Source: Phyllobacterium bourgognense | Lineage (GTDB): Bacteria > Pseudomonadota > Alphaproteobacteria > Rhizobiales > Rhizobiaceae | Reading direction: 5' to 3' | DNA length: 64,000 nucleotides | NCBI RefSeq assembly: GCF_003337575.1 | Contig: NZ_QPJM01000015.1 | Coordinates: 1-64,000 of the forward strand | In this document: one piece after another, positions 48,827 through 57,397 of the stretch | How the letters are laid out: each line of letters opens with the position of its first letter | Numbering within the stretch: position 1 is the first letter of the stretch | Program-made: the position numbers and the translations under genes | The notes under the pieces: generated by a model | The model's input: the letters and a program-made list of their open reading frames with translations, nothing else | The model's database searches: none | What the model was told of the DNA's origin: nothing

Positions 48827-50251
48827 ATGAGTGACATTCAGTTCAGGAAACGAGAAGGCGGGTCAATCTCCATTTCCAGCGACTTTTTGACGGTATTGCG
48901 GACCGAGCTTCGCGGAAGCTTGTGTTTGCCGGACGAAGCCGGCTACGACGATGCACGGACGATCTGGAACGCCATGATCGATCGGCGACCGGCAGCTGTC
49001 GTGCGCTGCCATGGCGCAAGCGACGTCATGCGCGCTGTTAACCTTGCTCGCAACAACGGGCTGCTCGTGTCAGTACGCGGTGGCGGTCACAACATTTCTG
49101 GCAACGCCGTCTGTGAGGGTGGCTTGCTGATCGATCTTTCACCGATGAGGTCGGTACGGGTCGATCCAAAGATGCGCACGGCACGGGTGGAGCCGGGCGT
49201 GACGCTCGGAGAGTTCGACAAGGAAGCGCAAACGTTTGGCCTTGCTACTCCGCTCGGCATCAACTCGACCACGGGGGTGGCCGGTCTCGCACTCGGCGGC
49301 GGTTTCGGATGGCTCAGCCGCAAATTCGGTTTCACGGTGGACAACTTAATCTCGGCCGATGTGGTTACCGCGGCCGGCGAACTTGTCCAAGCAAGCGCAT
49401 CGGCGAACCCGGACCTGTTTTGGGCCATTCGCGGCGGCGGCGGAAATTTCGGCGTGATCACATCCTTCGAGTTCCAATTGCATTCGGTCGGTCCCGATCT
49501 GGTATCCGGACTGATCATTCACTCGTTTGCCAATGCCCGTGAGCTTCTTGCGCGGTATCGCGAGGTAGCGGCTGCCACACCCGATGACCTCACCATCTGG
49601 GTGGTATTGCGCAAGGCACCGCCGCTGCCGTTCCTTCCTGAGGATGTGCACGGCAAGGAAATCCTGGTGTTTGCCGTCTGTTATGCAGGGGCGCCGAGTA
49701 AAGCGGAAGAGGCACTTGGCCCGCTTCGCGCACTTGGCGAACCGATCGCCGAGGCGATCGACCTGCAACCCTATGCCGCCTGGCAGACGGCGTTCGACCC
49801 GCTGCTGACGCCGGGTGCGTTCAACTATTGGAAATCCCATAATTTTACAACTCTGAGCGACGGCCTGTTTGACACGCTGATCGACTATGTTGGCACATTG
49901 CCAACTGCGCAATGCGAGATATTCATTGGCCAGCTCGGCGGTGCCAGCAGCCGCGTCGCTTCCAACGCAACCGCATATCCGCATCGCGAGGCCCAATTCG
50001 TGATGAACGTTCATACGAGGTGGCTCGATCGAGCCGAAGAGCAGATGTCCATCGATTGGGCTCGGGGGCTTTTTGCAGCAACCGCGCCGTACGCGACGGG
50101 GGGTGTCTACGTCAATTTTATGCCGGAGGATGAGACTGGCAGAGTGGCGCAAGCCTATGGCGGCAATCTTGCACGGCTGGCGACGCTCAAGGCCAAATAC
50201 GACCCGGACAACCTCTTTCGGGTGAACCAGAACGTCAGGCCCAAGGCGTAG
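48827..50251 (+). CDS. FAD-linked oxidoreductase, berberine-bridge-enzyme-like
   Basis: A 474-residue VAO/PCMH flavoprotein. FAD-binding domain with the covalent histidine His88 (VRGGGHNISGNAV), then GVAGLALGGGFGWLSRKFG, DLFWAIRGGGGNFGVIT, and the C-terminal BBE segment (YGGNLARLATLKAKYDPDNLFRVNQN). The Cys of bicovalent relatives is absent (NSTTGVAG instead of a Cys-Pro motif), so monocovalent attachment is expected. Start has AAGGAGGAG. Substrate unknown; sugars and aromatic alcohols are common in the family. Confidence 0.92.
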   Translation: MSDIQFRKREGGSISISSDFLTVLRTELRGSLCLPDEAGYDDARTIWNAMIDRRPAAVVRCHGASDVMRAVNLARNNGLLVSVRGGGHNISGNAVCEGGLLIDLSPMRSVRVDPKMRTARVEPGVTLGEFDKEAQTFGLATPLGINSTTGVAGLALGGGFGWLSRKFGFTVDNLISADVVTAAGELVQASASANPDLFWAIRGGGGNFGVITSFEFQLHSVGPDLVSGLIIHSFANARELLARYREVAAATPDDLTIWVVLRKAPPLPFLPEDVHGKEILVFAVCYAGAPSKAEEALGPLRALGEPIAEAIDLQPYAAWQTAFDPLLTPGAFNYWKSHNFTTLSDGLFDTLIDYVGTLPTAQCEIFIGQLGGASSRVASNATAYPHREAQFVMNVHTRWLDRAEEQMSIDWARGLFAATAPYATGGVYVNFMPEDETGRVAQAYGGNLARLATLKAKYDPDNLFRVNQNVRPKA

Positions 50252-50260
50252 GAAGGTGGG

Positions 50261-50297
50261 GTGACGACGGCTATAGCGGTCCGATAGTCGTCGTCAC
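50261..50297 (+). terminator. Long hairpin downstream of flavoprotein gene
   Basis: A 14-base stem with one mismatch (GTGACGACGGCTAT / ATAGTCGTCGTCAC), nine-base loop, nine bases after the stop. No T tract on either strand, so its action as a terminator is unproven. Confidence 0.5.
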
Positions 50298-50843
50298 GCA
50301 AAACGAAGGAATGAGGTCGCTACCAAAGCGGCTTGAAATGAATATAAACCAACTCTGACTTCGGAGTGGGGCGGGCGTGAATGTCCGCAGGTGAGCAAAG
50401 CTGCCGCTCACTCCATTCTCTCCAGATCGTCGGAGGTCCTCCTCCAGTCTTCCAAAGAGCGAGAACCAGGATCGTTCAGGCTGGCGTGGAGGGTGCTTCA
50501 ATCCACTCTCTTCCAATAGGCGTCTTTGCGCACCACGGATCCATCAGCGTGGACAATATCAATCCAGTGCAGATCTGATTACATCAACCTGTTGTTGTTC
50601 GACGCATGAGTTAAAGACGTGTCCAAGTCTCCCTGGCTATCGCGAATATCTGGTACGAGGCGCGTGGGTGACACGAAACGTGCTGCTGGAAAGCTTGCCA
50701 CGTGGGGAAGAAGAGCCGTTGCTCTCTAACCGGTCGATTGAGCGATGCCATGGAAGGTGAGTTCCGAGATCAGGATCTCATTGGAAAGGCGGGCTGTGCC
50801 AGCGGCCGGGTTGCGTCCCGGCCGCTGTCCCAGAGTTCAGCGT
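50298..50843. other. Intergenic stretch, no supported gene
   Basis: About 550 bases. A minus-strand frame near 50500-50575 reads like coding sequence (DLHWIDIVHADGSVVRKDAYWKR) but has no ATG in position and stops early; it may be a gene remnant. Confidence 0.35.
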
Positions 50844-51176
50844 TTAGCTTTGTCCACCCTTGCGACCCGCTTCGCGAGCGCGTTCGGGATCGTCCGCGAA
50901 GTTTTCTCCCCGCTGCCCGTCGTTTTGACCTTCTTCGGCCGTTTGTTGCCCACCTTCGCGGTTTCCACCGGACTGTTGATTGGATTCCCGATCCCCGCTT
51001 GCTTGCTGTCCGCCTTCTCGACCTGCCTCCGCTGCGCGTTGCGGATCATTCTTGAAGTTGCCACCGGACTGCTTTCCACCCTCGCTTGCGATCTCCCGCT
51101 GCTTGTCATCATCCATAGATGCAAAACCGCGATTTGCGGTATCGCCCTGTTGGTTACGTCCATTGTTATTCGGCAT
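50844..51176 (-). CDS. KGG-repeat stress protein (GsiB/Con-10-like)
   Basis: A 110-residue extremely hydrophilic protein with tandem KGG-type motifs: REIASEGGKQSGGNF, RAAEAGREGGQQ, ...RAREAGRKGGQS. Such proteins are desiccation- and stress-induced in bacteria and fungi. AGGAGG precedes ATG. EcfG promoter upstream. Confidence 0.9.
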   Translation of the reverse strand: MPNNNGRNQQGDTANRGFASMDDDKQREIASEGGKQSGGNFKNDPQRAAEAGREGGQQASGDRESNQQSGGNREGGQQTAEEGQNDGQRGENFADDPERAREAGRKGGQS

Positions 51177-51213
51177 AGTTTCCTCCTGTTGCTGTTAAAT
51201 CCCCGTGCTGCCC

Positions 51214-51238
51214 AACCAAAAGCCAAAGCAAATGTTCC
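51214..51238 (-). promoter_or_regulatory. EcfG-type promoter (KGG-repeat protein)
   Basis: Minus strand: GGAAC, 17 bases, GTT, 37 bases before ATG 51176. Confidence 0.8.
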
Positions 51239-51637
51239 TGATTTGTGTTGGACTGTGCGTTAGCGGACAAAACTTTTGATGTACCTGAGTGCGCACGCAA
51301 TTGTGGTGTTCCAGAAAAGGCGCGGCTTGAACTGGTCGCCGACGCAACTGAAATTGCGAACGTGAATTCGGATTGTATTGTCGCGAGGTATTGACCACTC
51401 GGCCACACAGGCGCGGTATTGTTGGTAGACCTCAACGCCGGCTCCCAACACGCGGATGCCCACTTCTCTTCGGCGCAACGTTGGCAAGGCCATTGGCGCG
51501 AAAATCTATGCAATGTGCGCTCGATGCGGCAAAGTTTTTCCCGATACATGTTCGAAAGTTTTAAAAAAGCCATAGACCTTTCTCGACAGCGACCCGGCAC
51601 AGGAGATGGCAATCATGGATGTGCAAAAGACGGAGCG
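51239..51637. other. Intergenic stretch, no recognised gene
   Basis: About 400 bases. Overlapping frames on both strands lack supporting features. Confidence 0.35.
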
Positions 51638-51826
51638 ATGAGCGGACAGACACGATTACCTTCATTGAAGGCAGAAGGCATGGTCGATGAAACCCGATCG
51701 ACCTCTATCGAGGGTATGCGCGACACCATGTTTCTGGAACGACTGTTGCAGCTTATGAACAACGGGCAGCCGCCTGAAAACCAGGATCAGGAAAGTCGTC
51801 CGAACTCAGGACTTCCTCGGCCATGA
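51638..51826 (+). CDS. Possible small hypothetical protein
   Basis: A 62-residue frame (MSGQTRLPSLKAEGM, GMRDTMFLERLLQLMNNGQPPENQ). GGAG is only two bases before the ATG; an eight-codon leader frame with a good AGGAG overlaps its start. Amphipathic helix followed by a polar tail. Tentative. Confidence 0.3.
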   Translation: MSGQTRLPSLKAEGMVDETRSTSIEGMRDTMFLERLLQLMNNGQPPENQDQESRPNSGLPRP

Positions 51827-52105
51827 TAACGGTCAGGTTGGTCCTCGTGCGACAAATACCGCACGATGTGCTCCCTTGGGATCGTCATTCCTGGTCACCT
51901 GTCCACGGTTCGTGTGTTTTGCGGCGCTTACGAACGCCTGGCGCATTCGGCGGCACTTGGATGGGAACGGCACCTGCGCCGCGGTCTAAGGCGAAGTCGC
52001 GGCACGCGCTGCCCACTTTGCGCTCCCCATGCCAACTCGCCCGGGGACCGTGTCGCGAAAGCGCCCATCCAGTCCGGAGGCGTCGTCGCCGTAAACGACC
52101 GATCA

Positions 52106-52624
52106 TCACCATAATTTTTCAAGCCATCCTTCGCGCCCCGTAACCGGATCGGAGAGGGGAGATACCAGCTTATTCATCTGCGCAAGCATGGCGGCCGTTG
52201 GAGCTTCTTGGCACAAATCGGCTGTCTGATTGGGAGGATACGCGCCGACAACAAGAAAATCGGGGTTTGCCTCCAAGCAGCAGTGGCCCGTGCCCACCGG
52301 AAGCACAAGCACGTCACCCGCTGTCACACTGACCTCTTGCCCAGCGGGTCCGCCGAGCATGAGCCGCGCCTTGCCGTTGGCGATGCCCAGGACTTCGTGT
52401 GCCGTCGAATGATAGTGATGAAAAAAATAGACACCATCGTGCCACCGCGGCGGCCAATCATTGCGCCGAAACATGGACTCTAGCGCTGCCGCAGCCTCTT
52501 TCCCCTCTGCGACCATCACGTTGTGGTAGATCAATACCGGGAACCGCTGGTGGTTGGGCACCCAGCCGTTTCGGTCAAGGTGCAAGGTTTCGGGCTTGCC
52601 GATGGTCGGCCGCAGGTCGGTCAT
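52106..52624 (-). CDS. Cupin-domain protein (YjlB-like)
   Basis: A 172-residue single-domain cupin. Start at 52624 has GGAGAG upstream; a much longer frame reading through the next gene is an artefact. The metal-binding cupin box is YFFHHYHSTAHEVLGIANG, with the second box PVGTGHCCLE. C-terminal NKLVSPLSDPVTGREGWLEKLW is typical of YjlB-like proteins. Function unknown, possibly a small-molecule dioxygenase or isomerase. Confidence 0.88.
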   Translation of the reverse strand: MTDLRPTIGKPETLHLDRNGWVPNHQRFPVLIYHNVMVAEGKEAAAALESMFRRNDWPPRWHDGVYFFHHYHSTAHEVLGIANGKARLMLGGPAGQEVSVTAGDVLVLPVGTGHCCLEANPDFLVVGAYPPNQTADLCQEAPTAAMLAQMNKLVSPLSDPVTGREGWLEKLW

Positions 52625-52649
52625 GGTGAACTCTCCAGTGACGGAAACA

Positions 52650-52973
52650 TCAGTGATGCGCGTGTTCAGCGTTTCGCTTGCGCGTTGCTGCAGCCTTCTT
52701 TGCTGACGCCGAACGCTGCTCGGCCGATCGATGCGCGGAGGCCGCGACGCCGATGCGTCCACCCTTCGTCGAGGATTCGTGCGTGTCCTTCTTTCCGCGC
52801 CCTGACCCCGACGTGTTGCCGCCGCTGCTGTCCTTATTGACCGTCGCCCATGCCCGGCGTTGCGCTTCACCCTCGGACATGCCGCGTTTTCATAGCCTTC
52901 GGCAACGTGATCCGCCTTGCGTTCCTGTTTGTCCGTGTATTCGGATTTGTCACCTCGTGGCATCATCAACCTC
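52650..52973 (-). pseudogene. MPRGDK-type basic protein, split by a one-base deletion
   Basis: From ATG 52973 (AGGAGG upstream) the frame reads MPRGDKSEYTDKQERKADHVAEGYEN and then goes out of phase. The expected continuation, MSEGEAQRRAWATVNKDSSGG with a Lys/Ala-rich tail (SAKKAAATRKRN), is in another frame to 52650. Intact relatives, often labelled plasmid stabilisation proteins, read YE-RG-SE-EA-RRAWATVNK continuously. Adding one base near the AAAACGCGG sequence restores the frame. Confidence 0.75.
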
Positions 52974-53071
52974 CTGCTCGATTTCGCCCTATCGCTTTTG
53001 AAAGCAGAAGAAATCAATTTGTTCCGCCGCAAGCCGCACAGTGACCATTTTGATCAAAGTTCGCGCATGGC

Positions 53072-53096
53072 GGAACCTTGCAGGTGAACTGTCGTT
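53072..53096 (+). promoter_or_regulatory. EcfG-type promoter, full CGTT consensus
   Basis: GGAAC, 16 bases, CGTT, 45 bases before ATG 53142; likely transcribes the small frame there and the Crp/Fnr gene. Confidence 0.8.
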
Positions 53097-53141
53097 GTCC
53101 GGTAGATCAATAGTTTACGGATTGGGCGAGAGGGAAACTGA

Positions 53142-53354
53142 ATGCAATGCAATGGGCGATTACTTCTTGATGCGGTAACCGGTGACGCCATCGACATGCT
53201 CAATGCCAGCGCTAGCGAGCACCCGAATTTTTCACGTTCAAACAGCTATCATCAGAATTTGCCCGACGGTGCTGGCAAGGACATACCCCGGCCGTTGAGC
53301 CATATGCAAATGCGCTCGCAAAAAGTTTCCGAAGTGATGCTCCAAAGTTCGTAA
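53142..53354 (+). CDS. Possible small protein upstream of Crp/Fnr gene
   Basis: A 70-residue frame downstream of an EcfG promoter, with GAGGG about eight bases before ATG. Polar sequence rich in Ser, Asn, His and Met; no family. It may instead be untranslated leader of the Crp/Fnr gene 43 bases further on. Confidence 0.4.
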   Translation: MQCNGRLLLDAVTGDAIDMLNASASEHPNFSRSNSYHQNLPDGAGKDIPRPLSHMQMRSQKVSEVMLQSS

Positions 53355-53397
53355 CTTGCAGGTCACGACCTGTACGTCGTTCTTGGAAGGAAAGACC

Positions 53398-54117
53398 ATG
53401 GCAAGCGATCAATTGCCGCCGATACGCAATCATTTGCTATCGAGGTTGTCCGGAGAGGACAAAGCCCTGCTTTTGCCTAAAATGCGCATCGTGCCGTTGA
53501 AGCTCGGACAGGAGATCGAGATCCCCGCACAAAAGCTTGAACGCGTCTATTTTCTTGAAAGCGGTATCGCCTCGATGATGGCGAGCTTGCCACGCGGTCG
53601 CGATCTGGAAGTCGGTCTTTTCGGCAGAGATGGCATGTCCGGCTCGGCGCTTCTTCAATATGACGACCGCAGTGCATACCGCACGGTCGTACAAATGAAT
53701 GGAAGCGCCCTTCGGATCGACGCAGCCGATTTGTTGGATGCAGTGCGCGCCAGAGAATCCATAAGAATATTGCTGACAAGATTTGCGCGGGCGCTTTCAA
53801 TCCAAGTGGGGTCTACAGCGATAGCCAACGGACATTCAAAGCTGGAGGATCGACTGGCCCGATGGGTTTTGCTCGCGCACGACAGGGTGGACGGCGATAG
53901 CATGATCTTCACGCATGAACATCTTGCCCGCATGTTAGGCGTGCGGCGATCGGGCGTTACTGTTGCTCTACACATTCTGGAGGGAAAGGGGCTCATCCGT
54001 TCCAGGAGATCGCAGATCATAGTTTTGGACCGCGGCGGCTTAATGGAGCTTGCCGACGGGGCATACGGCCTGGCCGAAGAAGAATCCGTTCGTCTGACCG
54101 GATGGTCGTTGCGCTAG
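53398..54117 (+). CDS. Crp/Fnr-family transcription regulator
   Basis: A 239-residue regulator: cyclic-nucleotide-binding-like N-terminal beta-roll (about residues 15-130; GLFGRDGMSGSALL) and a C-terminal HTH_Crp (FTHEHLARMLGVRRSGVTVALHILEGKGLI). No Fnr-type cysteine cluster is visible at the N-terminus. Common in rhizobial stress regions. Start at 53398 with GGAAGG upstream. The promoter at 53072 would place it under EcfG control, a possible downstream tier. Confidence 0.9.
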   Translation: MASDQLPPIRNHLLSRLSGEDKALLLPKMRIVPLKLGQEIEIPAQKLERVYFLESGIASMMASLPRGRDLEVGLFGRDGMSGSALLQYDDRSAYRTVVQMNGSALRIDAADLLDAVRARESIRILLTRFARALSIQVGSTAIANGHSKLEDRLARWVLLAHDRVDGDSMIFTHEHLARMLGVRRSGVTVALHILEGKGLIRSRRSQIIVLDRGGLMELADGAYGLAEEESVRLTGWSLR

Positions 54118-54342
54118 AAAAGTTTGCCAGGCGGATGCGTGACGCACAGAGGCAGAAAATCGGGCATTACACCAAGCAAAGAGGTCAGCTCATGGCCGTT
54201 CGGCAGGTTATCGGATGAGAAGGGCGTGATGTTTGAAGGGCCGCTCGGGTTGAAGAAATTCGCAAGGGTGGTCATTGCCACCTTCGCCCTCGCGGATTTC
54301 TCCGCCGTTACAAAAATCCCCACTAATTTGTTATCGCCAGGC

Positions 54343-54367
54343 GGAACAATCGTCGTCTGGCGTGGTT
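54343..54367 (+). promoter_or_regulatory. EcfG-type promoter (third DUF892 gene)
   Basis: GGAAC, 17 bases, GTT, 51 bases before ATG 54419. Confidence 0.8.
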
Positions 54368-54418
54368 CGTTGCTCACGCGCCACATGGGGTGGCGAATAC
54401 CAACTTGAGGACAAAAGC

Positions 54419-54916
54419 ATGCTAACCAAAACATTGGACAATTTATTTCACGAGACCCTGAAGGACGTCTACTACGCCGAACGGAAAATTCTCAAAGCGT
54501 TACCGAAGATGGCCAGAGGCGCAGAATCGCCGGAGTTGAAGGCGGCTTTCGAGAAGCACCGTGATGAAACGGAAGTGCATGTTGAGCGCCTGCAGCAGAT
54601 TTTCGCGATATTCGGCAAGCGCGCGCAAGGCAAAACCTGTGATGCGATTGAAGGCATTATCGCTGAAGGTGAAGAAGTCCTGGAGGATTTCAAAGGCCAG
54701 CCGGCTCTTGATGCAGGATTGATTTCCTCAGCTCAGGCAGTCGAGCACTATGAAATGGCCCGGTACGGTACGTTGGCCCGTTGGGCGGAGGAACTCGGCA
54801 TAAAGGACGCGACGGCACTTCTGCTGCAAACCCTCGAGGAAGAAATCGCCACCGATGCCGCGCTGACCAAGCTCGCCGAAACCGGCGTAAACAGCAAAGC
54901 CCAAAACGCAGCTTGA
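54419..54916 (+). CDS. DUF892 ferritin-like protein (YciE/YciF type)
   Basis: A 165-residue DUF892 protein (KTLDNLFHETLKDVYYAERKILKALPKM, AFEKHRDETEVHVERLQQIF, QAVEHYEMARYG, LEEEIATDAALTKLAE). Strongly similar by eye to the protein at 14877. GAGGA precedes ATG. EcfG promoter upstream; a DUF6894 gene follows 59 bases later. Confidence 0.9.
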   Translation: MLTKTLDNLFHETLKDVYYAERKILKALPKMARGAESPELKAAFEKHRDETEVHVERLQQIFAIFGKRAQGKTCDAIEGIIAEGEEVLEDFKGQPALDAGLISSAQAVEHYEMARYGTLARWAEELGIKDATALLLQTLEEEIATDAALTKLAETGVNSKAQNAA

Positions 54917-54975
54917 TGGCAGGCGTGCTCACTCTGCGGGAATGAGCGCCTCCTCATCAGAGCGGGGGGACTCCC

Positions 54976-55230
54976 ATGCCATTATTTCGTTTTGTTTTTC
55001 AGGAGGACGTCGTTCTTGAAGACGTGAAAGGGATTGAGCTGCCGGACTACCAACACGCGCTGGCGCAGGCAAAACAAGCGGCACAGGAAACCGTTGTTCA
55101 TGGTGGTCCCAAAGGACGCGACCCAACCAGCTGGGTCGTTCGCGTCTATAATGAGCCAGGTGATCTGATCGGAACGATATTTTTGGCGGATCTGTTCAAA
55201 GCGGATCCGCAGGCGCGACGTGGGAACTGA
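54976..55230 (+). CDS. DUF6894-like small protein
   Basis: An 84-residue protein: PLFRFVFQEDVVLEDVKGIELPDYQHALAQAKQAA, then WVVRVYNEPGDLIGTIFLADL. This matches the small DUF6894 family of rhizobia, function unknown. GGGGG lies upstream of ATG. Probably co-transcribed with DUF892. Confidence 0.8.
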   Translation: MPLFRFVFQEDVVLEDVKGIELPDYQHALAQAKQAAQETVVHGGPKGRDPTSWVVRVYNEPGDLIGTIFLADLFKADPQARRGN

Positions 55231-55288
55231 TGACGATCGTGTCCTAAGCGAGAGTTTGGTGCGATATCGCACCAACGGTCGGCGAGCC

Positions 55289-55313
55289 GGAACAGTTTTC
55301 CTCAGCCGGGGTT
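55289..55313 (+). promoter_or_regulatory. EcfG-type promoter (Ser/Lys-rich small protein)
   Basis: GGAAC, 17 bases, GTT, 42 bases before ATG 55356. Confidence 0.75.
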
Positions 55314-55355
55314 CATGGGCTACTGGGACTTTTCCAGTGAACATGGAGGAAAGAA

Positions 55356-55496
55356 ATGCCAAACAGTCAGGACCGCAAATCAAGCAGCAGCAAGGGTGGC
55401 TCAAAAAGCTCGAGCGACAAGCAGGACAAGAGCGGGTCATCGAGCAGCGCATCCGACAAGCAATCGAAAGCTAGCGAGAGCAGCAAGAATCGCTAG
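55356..55496 (+). CDS. Small Ser/Lys-rich disordered protein
   Basis: A 46-residue protein composed almost wholly of Ser, Lys, Asp, Gly and Gln (SSSSKGGSKSSSDKQDKSGS). GGAGGAAAG precedes the ATG, and an EcfG promoter lies upstream. A longer overlapping frame exists but lacks these signals. No family; its composition suggests an intrinsically disordered stress protein. Confidence 0.65.
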   Translation: MPNSQDRKSSSSKGGSKSSSDKQDKSGSSSSASDKQSKASESSKNR

Positions 55497-55698
55497 CCTC
55501 ATCATTCAAGCAAGGTGGCCCCTGGGCCACTTTGCGTGGTGCTGGAGATCAACGCTGGCCCCACGAAGCTGCAAGCACCGCTCTCAATTGCACTCCGAGA
55601 GCCGACGATGCTGTTCTCACCACAAATGACCCAGTAATGTCTTTGTTCACCACTCAAGAAAGCTGAAATGTTCGATAGCGTACAGTTCAGTCGACGGA

Positions 55699-55724
55699 GG
55701 AACGAGTTACATCCTCGACGCATT
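55699..55724 (+). promoter_or_regulatory. Degenerate EcfG-like promoter before the sigma factor gene
   Basis: GGAAC, 17 bases, CATT, 26 bases before ATG 55751. The -10 has A instead of G, so possible autoregulation is weakly supported. Confidence 0.4.
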
Positions 55725-55750
55725 GTCCTCCCATCCACAGAGGACAAGAC

Positions 55751-56338
55751 ATGGTTGCAATCGATCGCGTTTATGAAGATTTCCAGTTGGAAACGAACTG
55801 CAGGGCGGAAATCATTGCGCTTGTGCCGGCGTTAAGAGCATTTGCAAGATCATTCTATCGGAAACCTGATGAGGCAGACGATCTTGTCCAGGAAACGCTC
55901 AAACGCGCTTTAGGGTCATTGCATCAGTTTACTCCCGGGACGAGCATGAAGTCATGGTTGTTCACCATCATGAGAAATACTTTCAATACGGCGATGAAGC
56001 ACCGACTGAGGGAGGTTACAGGCGGCGAAAATGATATCGCTGAAAACGGACCCTCGCGGCCGGCATCGCAGGAATGGACTATTCGCGGCCATGAACTTGA
56101 AACGGCTCTGCATCAACTCGATCCGGATTTCCGGCAAGCCATCATGCTGGTTTGTGTCATGGGGGCCAGCTACGACGAAGCTGCGGACATTTGTGATTGC
56201 CCCGTTGGAACCATCAAAAGCCGAATAAGCCGGGCCAAGACCCATCTCTTGGAAATGTTGGGTGAAAAGTCGCGTGAGGGAATTCTGGAAGCGCCCCAAT
56301 ACGCGGGGTGGCAGCACGCCTCACATCGACGGCATTAG
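55751..56338 (+). CDS. EcfG-like ECF sigma factor
   Basis: A 195-residue ECF sigma factor. Region 2 about residues 25-90 (RAFARSFYRKPDEADDLVQETLKRAL, GTSMKSWLFTIMRNTF) and region 4 about 120-175 (LDPDFRQAIMLVCVMGASYDEAADICDCPVGTIKSRISRAKTHLLEML). The GTSMKSWLFTIMRN and YDEAADICDCPVGTIKSR segments are typical of EcfG, the general stress sigma factor of alphaproteobacteria. No NepR anti-sigma or PhyR gene is adjacent, so this is probably an additional EcfG paralogue controlled in trans. It is the natural candidate to read the GGAAC promoters here. GAGGA precedes ATG. Confidence 0.92.
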   Translation: MVAIDRVYEDFQLETNCRAEIIALVPALRAFARSFYRKPDEADDLVQETLKRALGSLHQFTPGTSMKSWLFTIMRNTFNTAMKHRLREVTGGENDIAENGPSRPASQEWTIRGHELETALHQLDPDFRQAIMLVCVMGASYDEAADICDCPVGTIKSRISRAKTHLLEMLGEKSREGILEAPQYAGWQHASHRRH

Positions 56339-56389
56339 TGGCCAACGTCAATGCGTCACGCCGCAACACGAATTTAAGGGTCCAGTACG

Positions 56390-57397
56390 ATGGTATCCAG
56401 CTCCAGGGCCAAAAAGGCAACAGGCAACTCGGAAATGCCCGATATGGAAGCTGGACGGGGCCGTGCCGCCGCGGGTCCGTCGGAAATTCCACCACGAGGA
56501 TGGAAGGATGTTCTTTTCAGAGTCTACCGTTCGTTGGAGCAAGATCGGGTCATGCTGATAGCGGCAGGCTCCACATTTTATTTGCTTCTTGCTTTGTTTC
56601 CTGCACTCACCGCTTTCGCATCGTTGTACGGTTTTTTGGCAGACCGCAGCACGATTGCAAACAACCTATCAGTTCTCGCTGGCATTCTACCCAATGACGC
56701 AATTGATCTGATCCGAGCGCAGCTGGAAGCTCTTGCCACACAGGATGTCAAATTACTCAGTCTCGGATTCTTCCTCGGGCTTTCGCTGGCCTTGTGGAGC
56801 GCGAACAATGGCGTCAAAGCCATATTCGAAGCATTGAACGTCGCGTATGGACAAAAGGAAACCCGCAGCTTCCTGAGACTGAATCTGATTGCGTTCGTTT
56901 TTACATTCGCCAGCATATTTTGTGGAATTATCTTAAGTATCACCTTTAGCGTCATTTCGCGTATGTCGGCAGGGGTCGGGCAGGATGGCTGGAGTGGCGT
57001 TTCAGTCGGTATCATACGGTGGCCTTTGATCGCCGTGGTTGTCGTCATCGCGATTTCGGTCATTTATCGCTTTGGTCCGGACCGGGAACAGGCAAAGTGG
57101 CGCTGGCTTTCGTGGGGAGCCGTTCTTTCGGCGTTGGTCTGGATTGTTGCCTCGGCGGCTTTCACCTTCTATCTTGCCAACTTTGCCGACTATAACGCTA
57201 CGTACGGCGCATTGGGCGCAGTAGCCGGCCTGATGATGTGGACGTGGATTTCGTTAATCATCCTCATCCTTGGCGCAGAACTGAACGCCGAATTGGAGCA
57301 TCAGACTTCAATCGACAGCACCACAGGAAAGCCGGTTCCCATGGGCGAGCGAGGCGCAGTGGTCGCCGATACCCTCGGTGAATCTGCCCCTGACTGA
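56390..57397 (+). CDS. YihY/BrkB-family membrane protein
   Basis: A 335-residue inner-membrane protein with about six hydrophobic helices. Signature parts: DRVMLIAAGSTFYLLLALFPALTAFASLYG, LALWSANNGVKAIFEALNVAYG, WGAVLSALVWIVASAAFTFYLANFADYNATYGALGAVAGLMMWTWISLIILILGAELNAELEHQ. The family was once mislabelled RNase BN; function uncertain. It starts 51 bases after ecfG and is probably co-transcribed. Confidence 0.93.
   Translation: MVSSSRAKKATGNSEMPDMEAGRGRAAAGPSEIPPRGWKDVLFRVYRSLEQDRVMLIAAGSTFYLLLALFPALTAFASLYGFLADRSTIANNLSVLAGILPNDAIDLIRAQLEALATQDVKLLSLGFFLGLSLALWSANNGVKAIFEALNVAYGQKETRSFLRLNLIAFVFTFASIFCGIILSITFSVISRMSAGVGQDGWSGVSVGIIRWPLIAVVVVIAISVIYRFGPDREQAKWRWLSWGAVLSALVWIVASAAFTFYLANFADYNATYGALGAVAGLMMWTWISLIILILGAELNAELEHQTSIDSTTGKPVPMGERGAVVADTLGESAPD

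Noticed and set aside
53001-53025. GTTCC upstream of the MPRGDK-type gene
   Set aside because: At the correct distance the triplet is AAA rather than AAC. It may be a decayed promoter but was not called.
52625-53032. N-terminal extension of the cupin protein through the MPRGDK-type gene
   Set aside because: The long open frame joins two unrelated sequences. The cupin has its own Shine-Dalgarno sequence at 52624 and the upstream part belongs to a frameshifted different gene.
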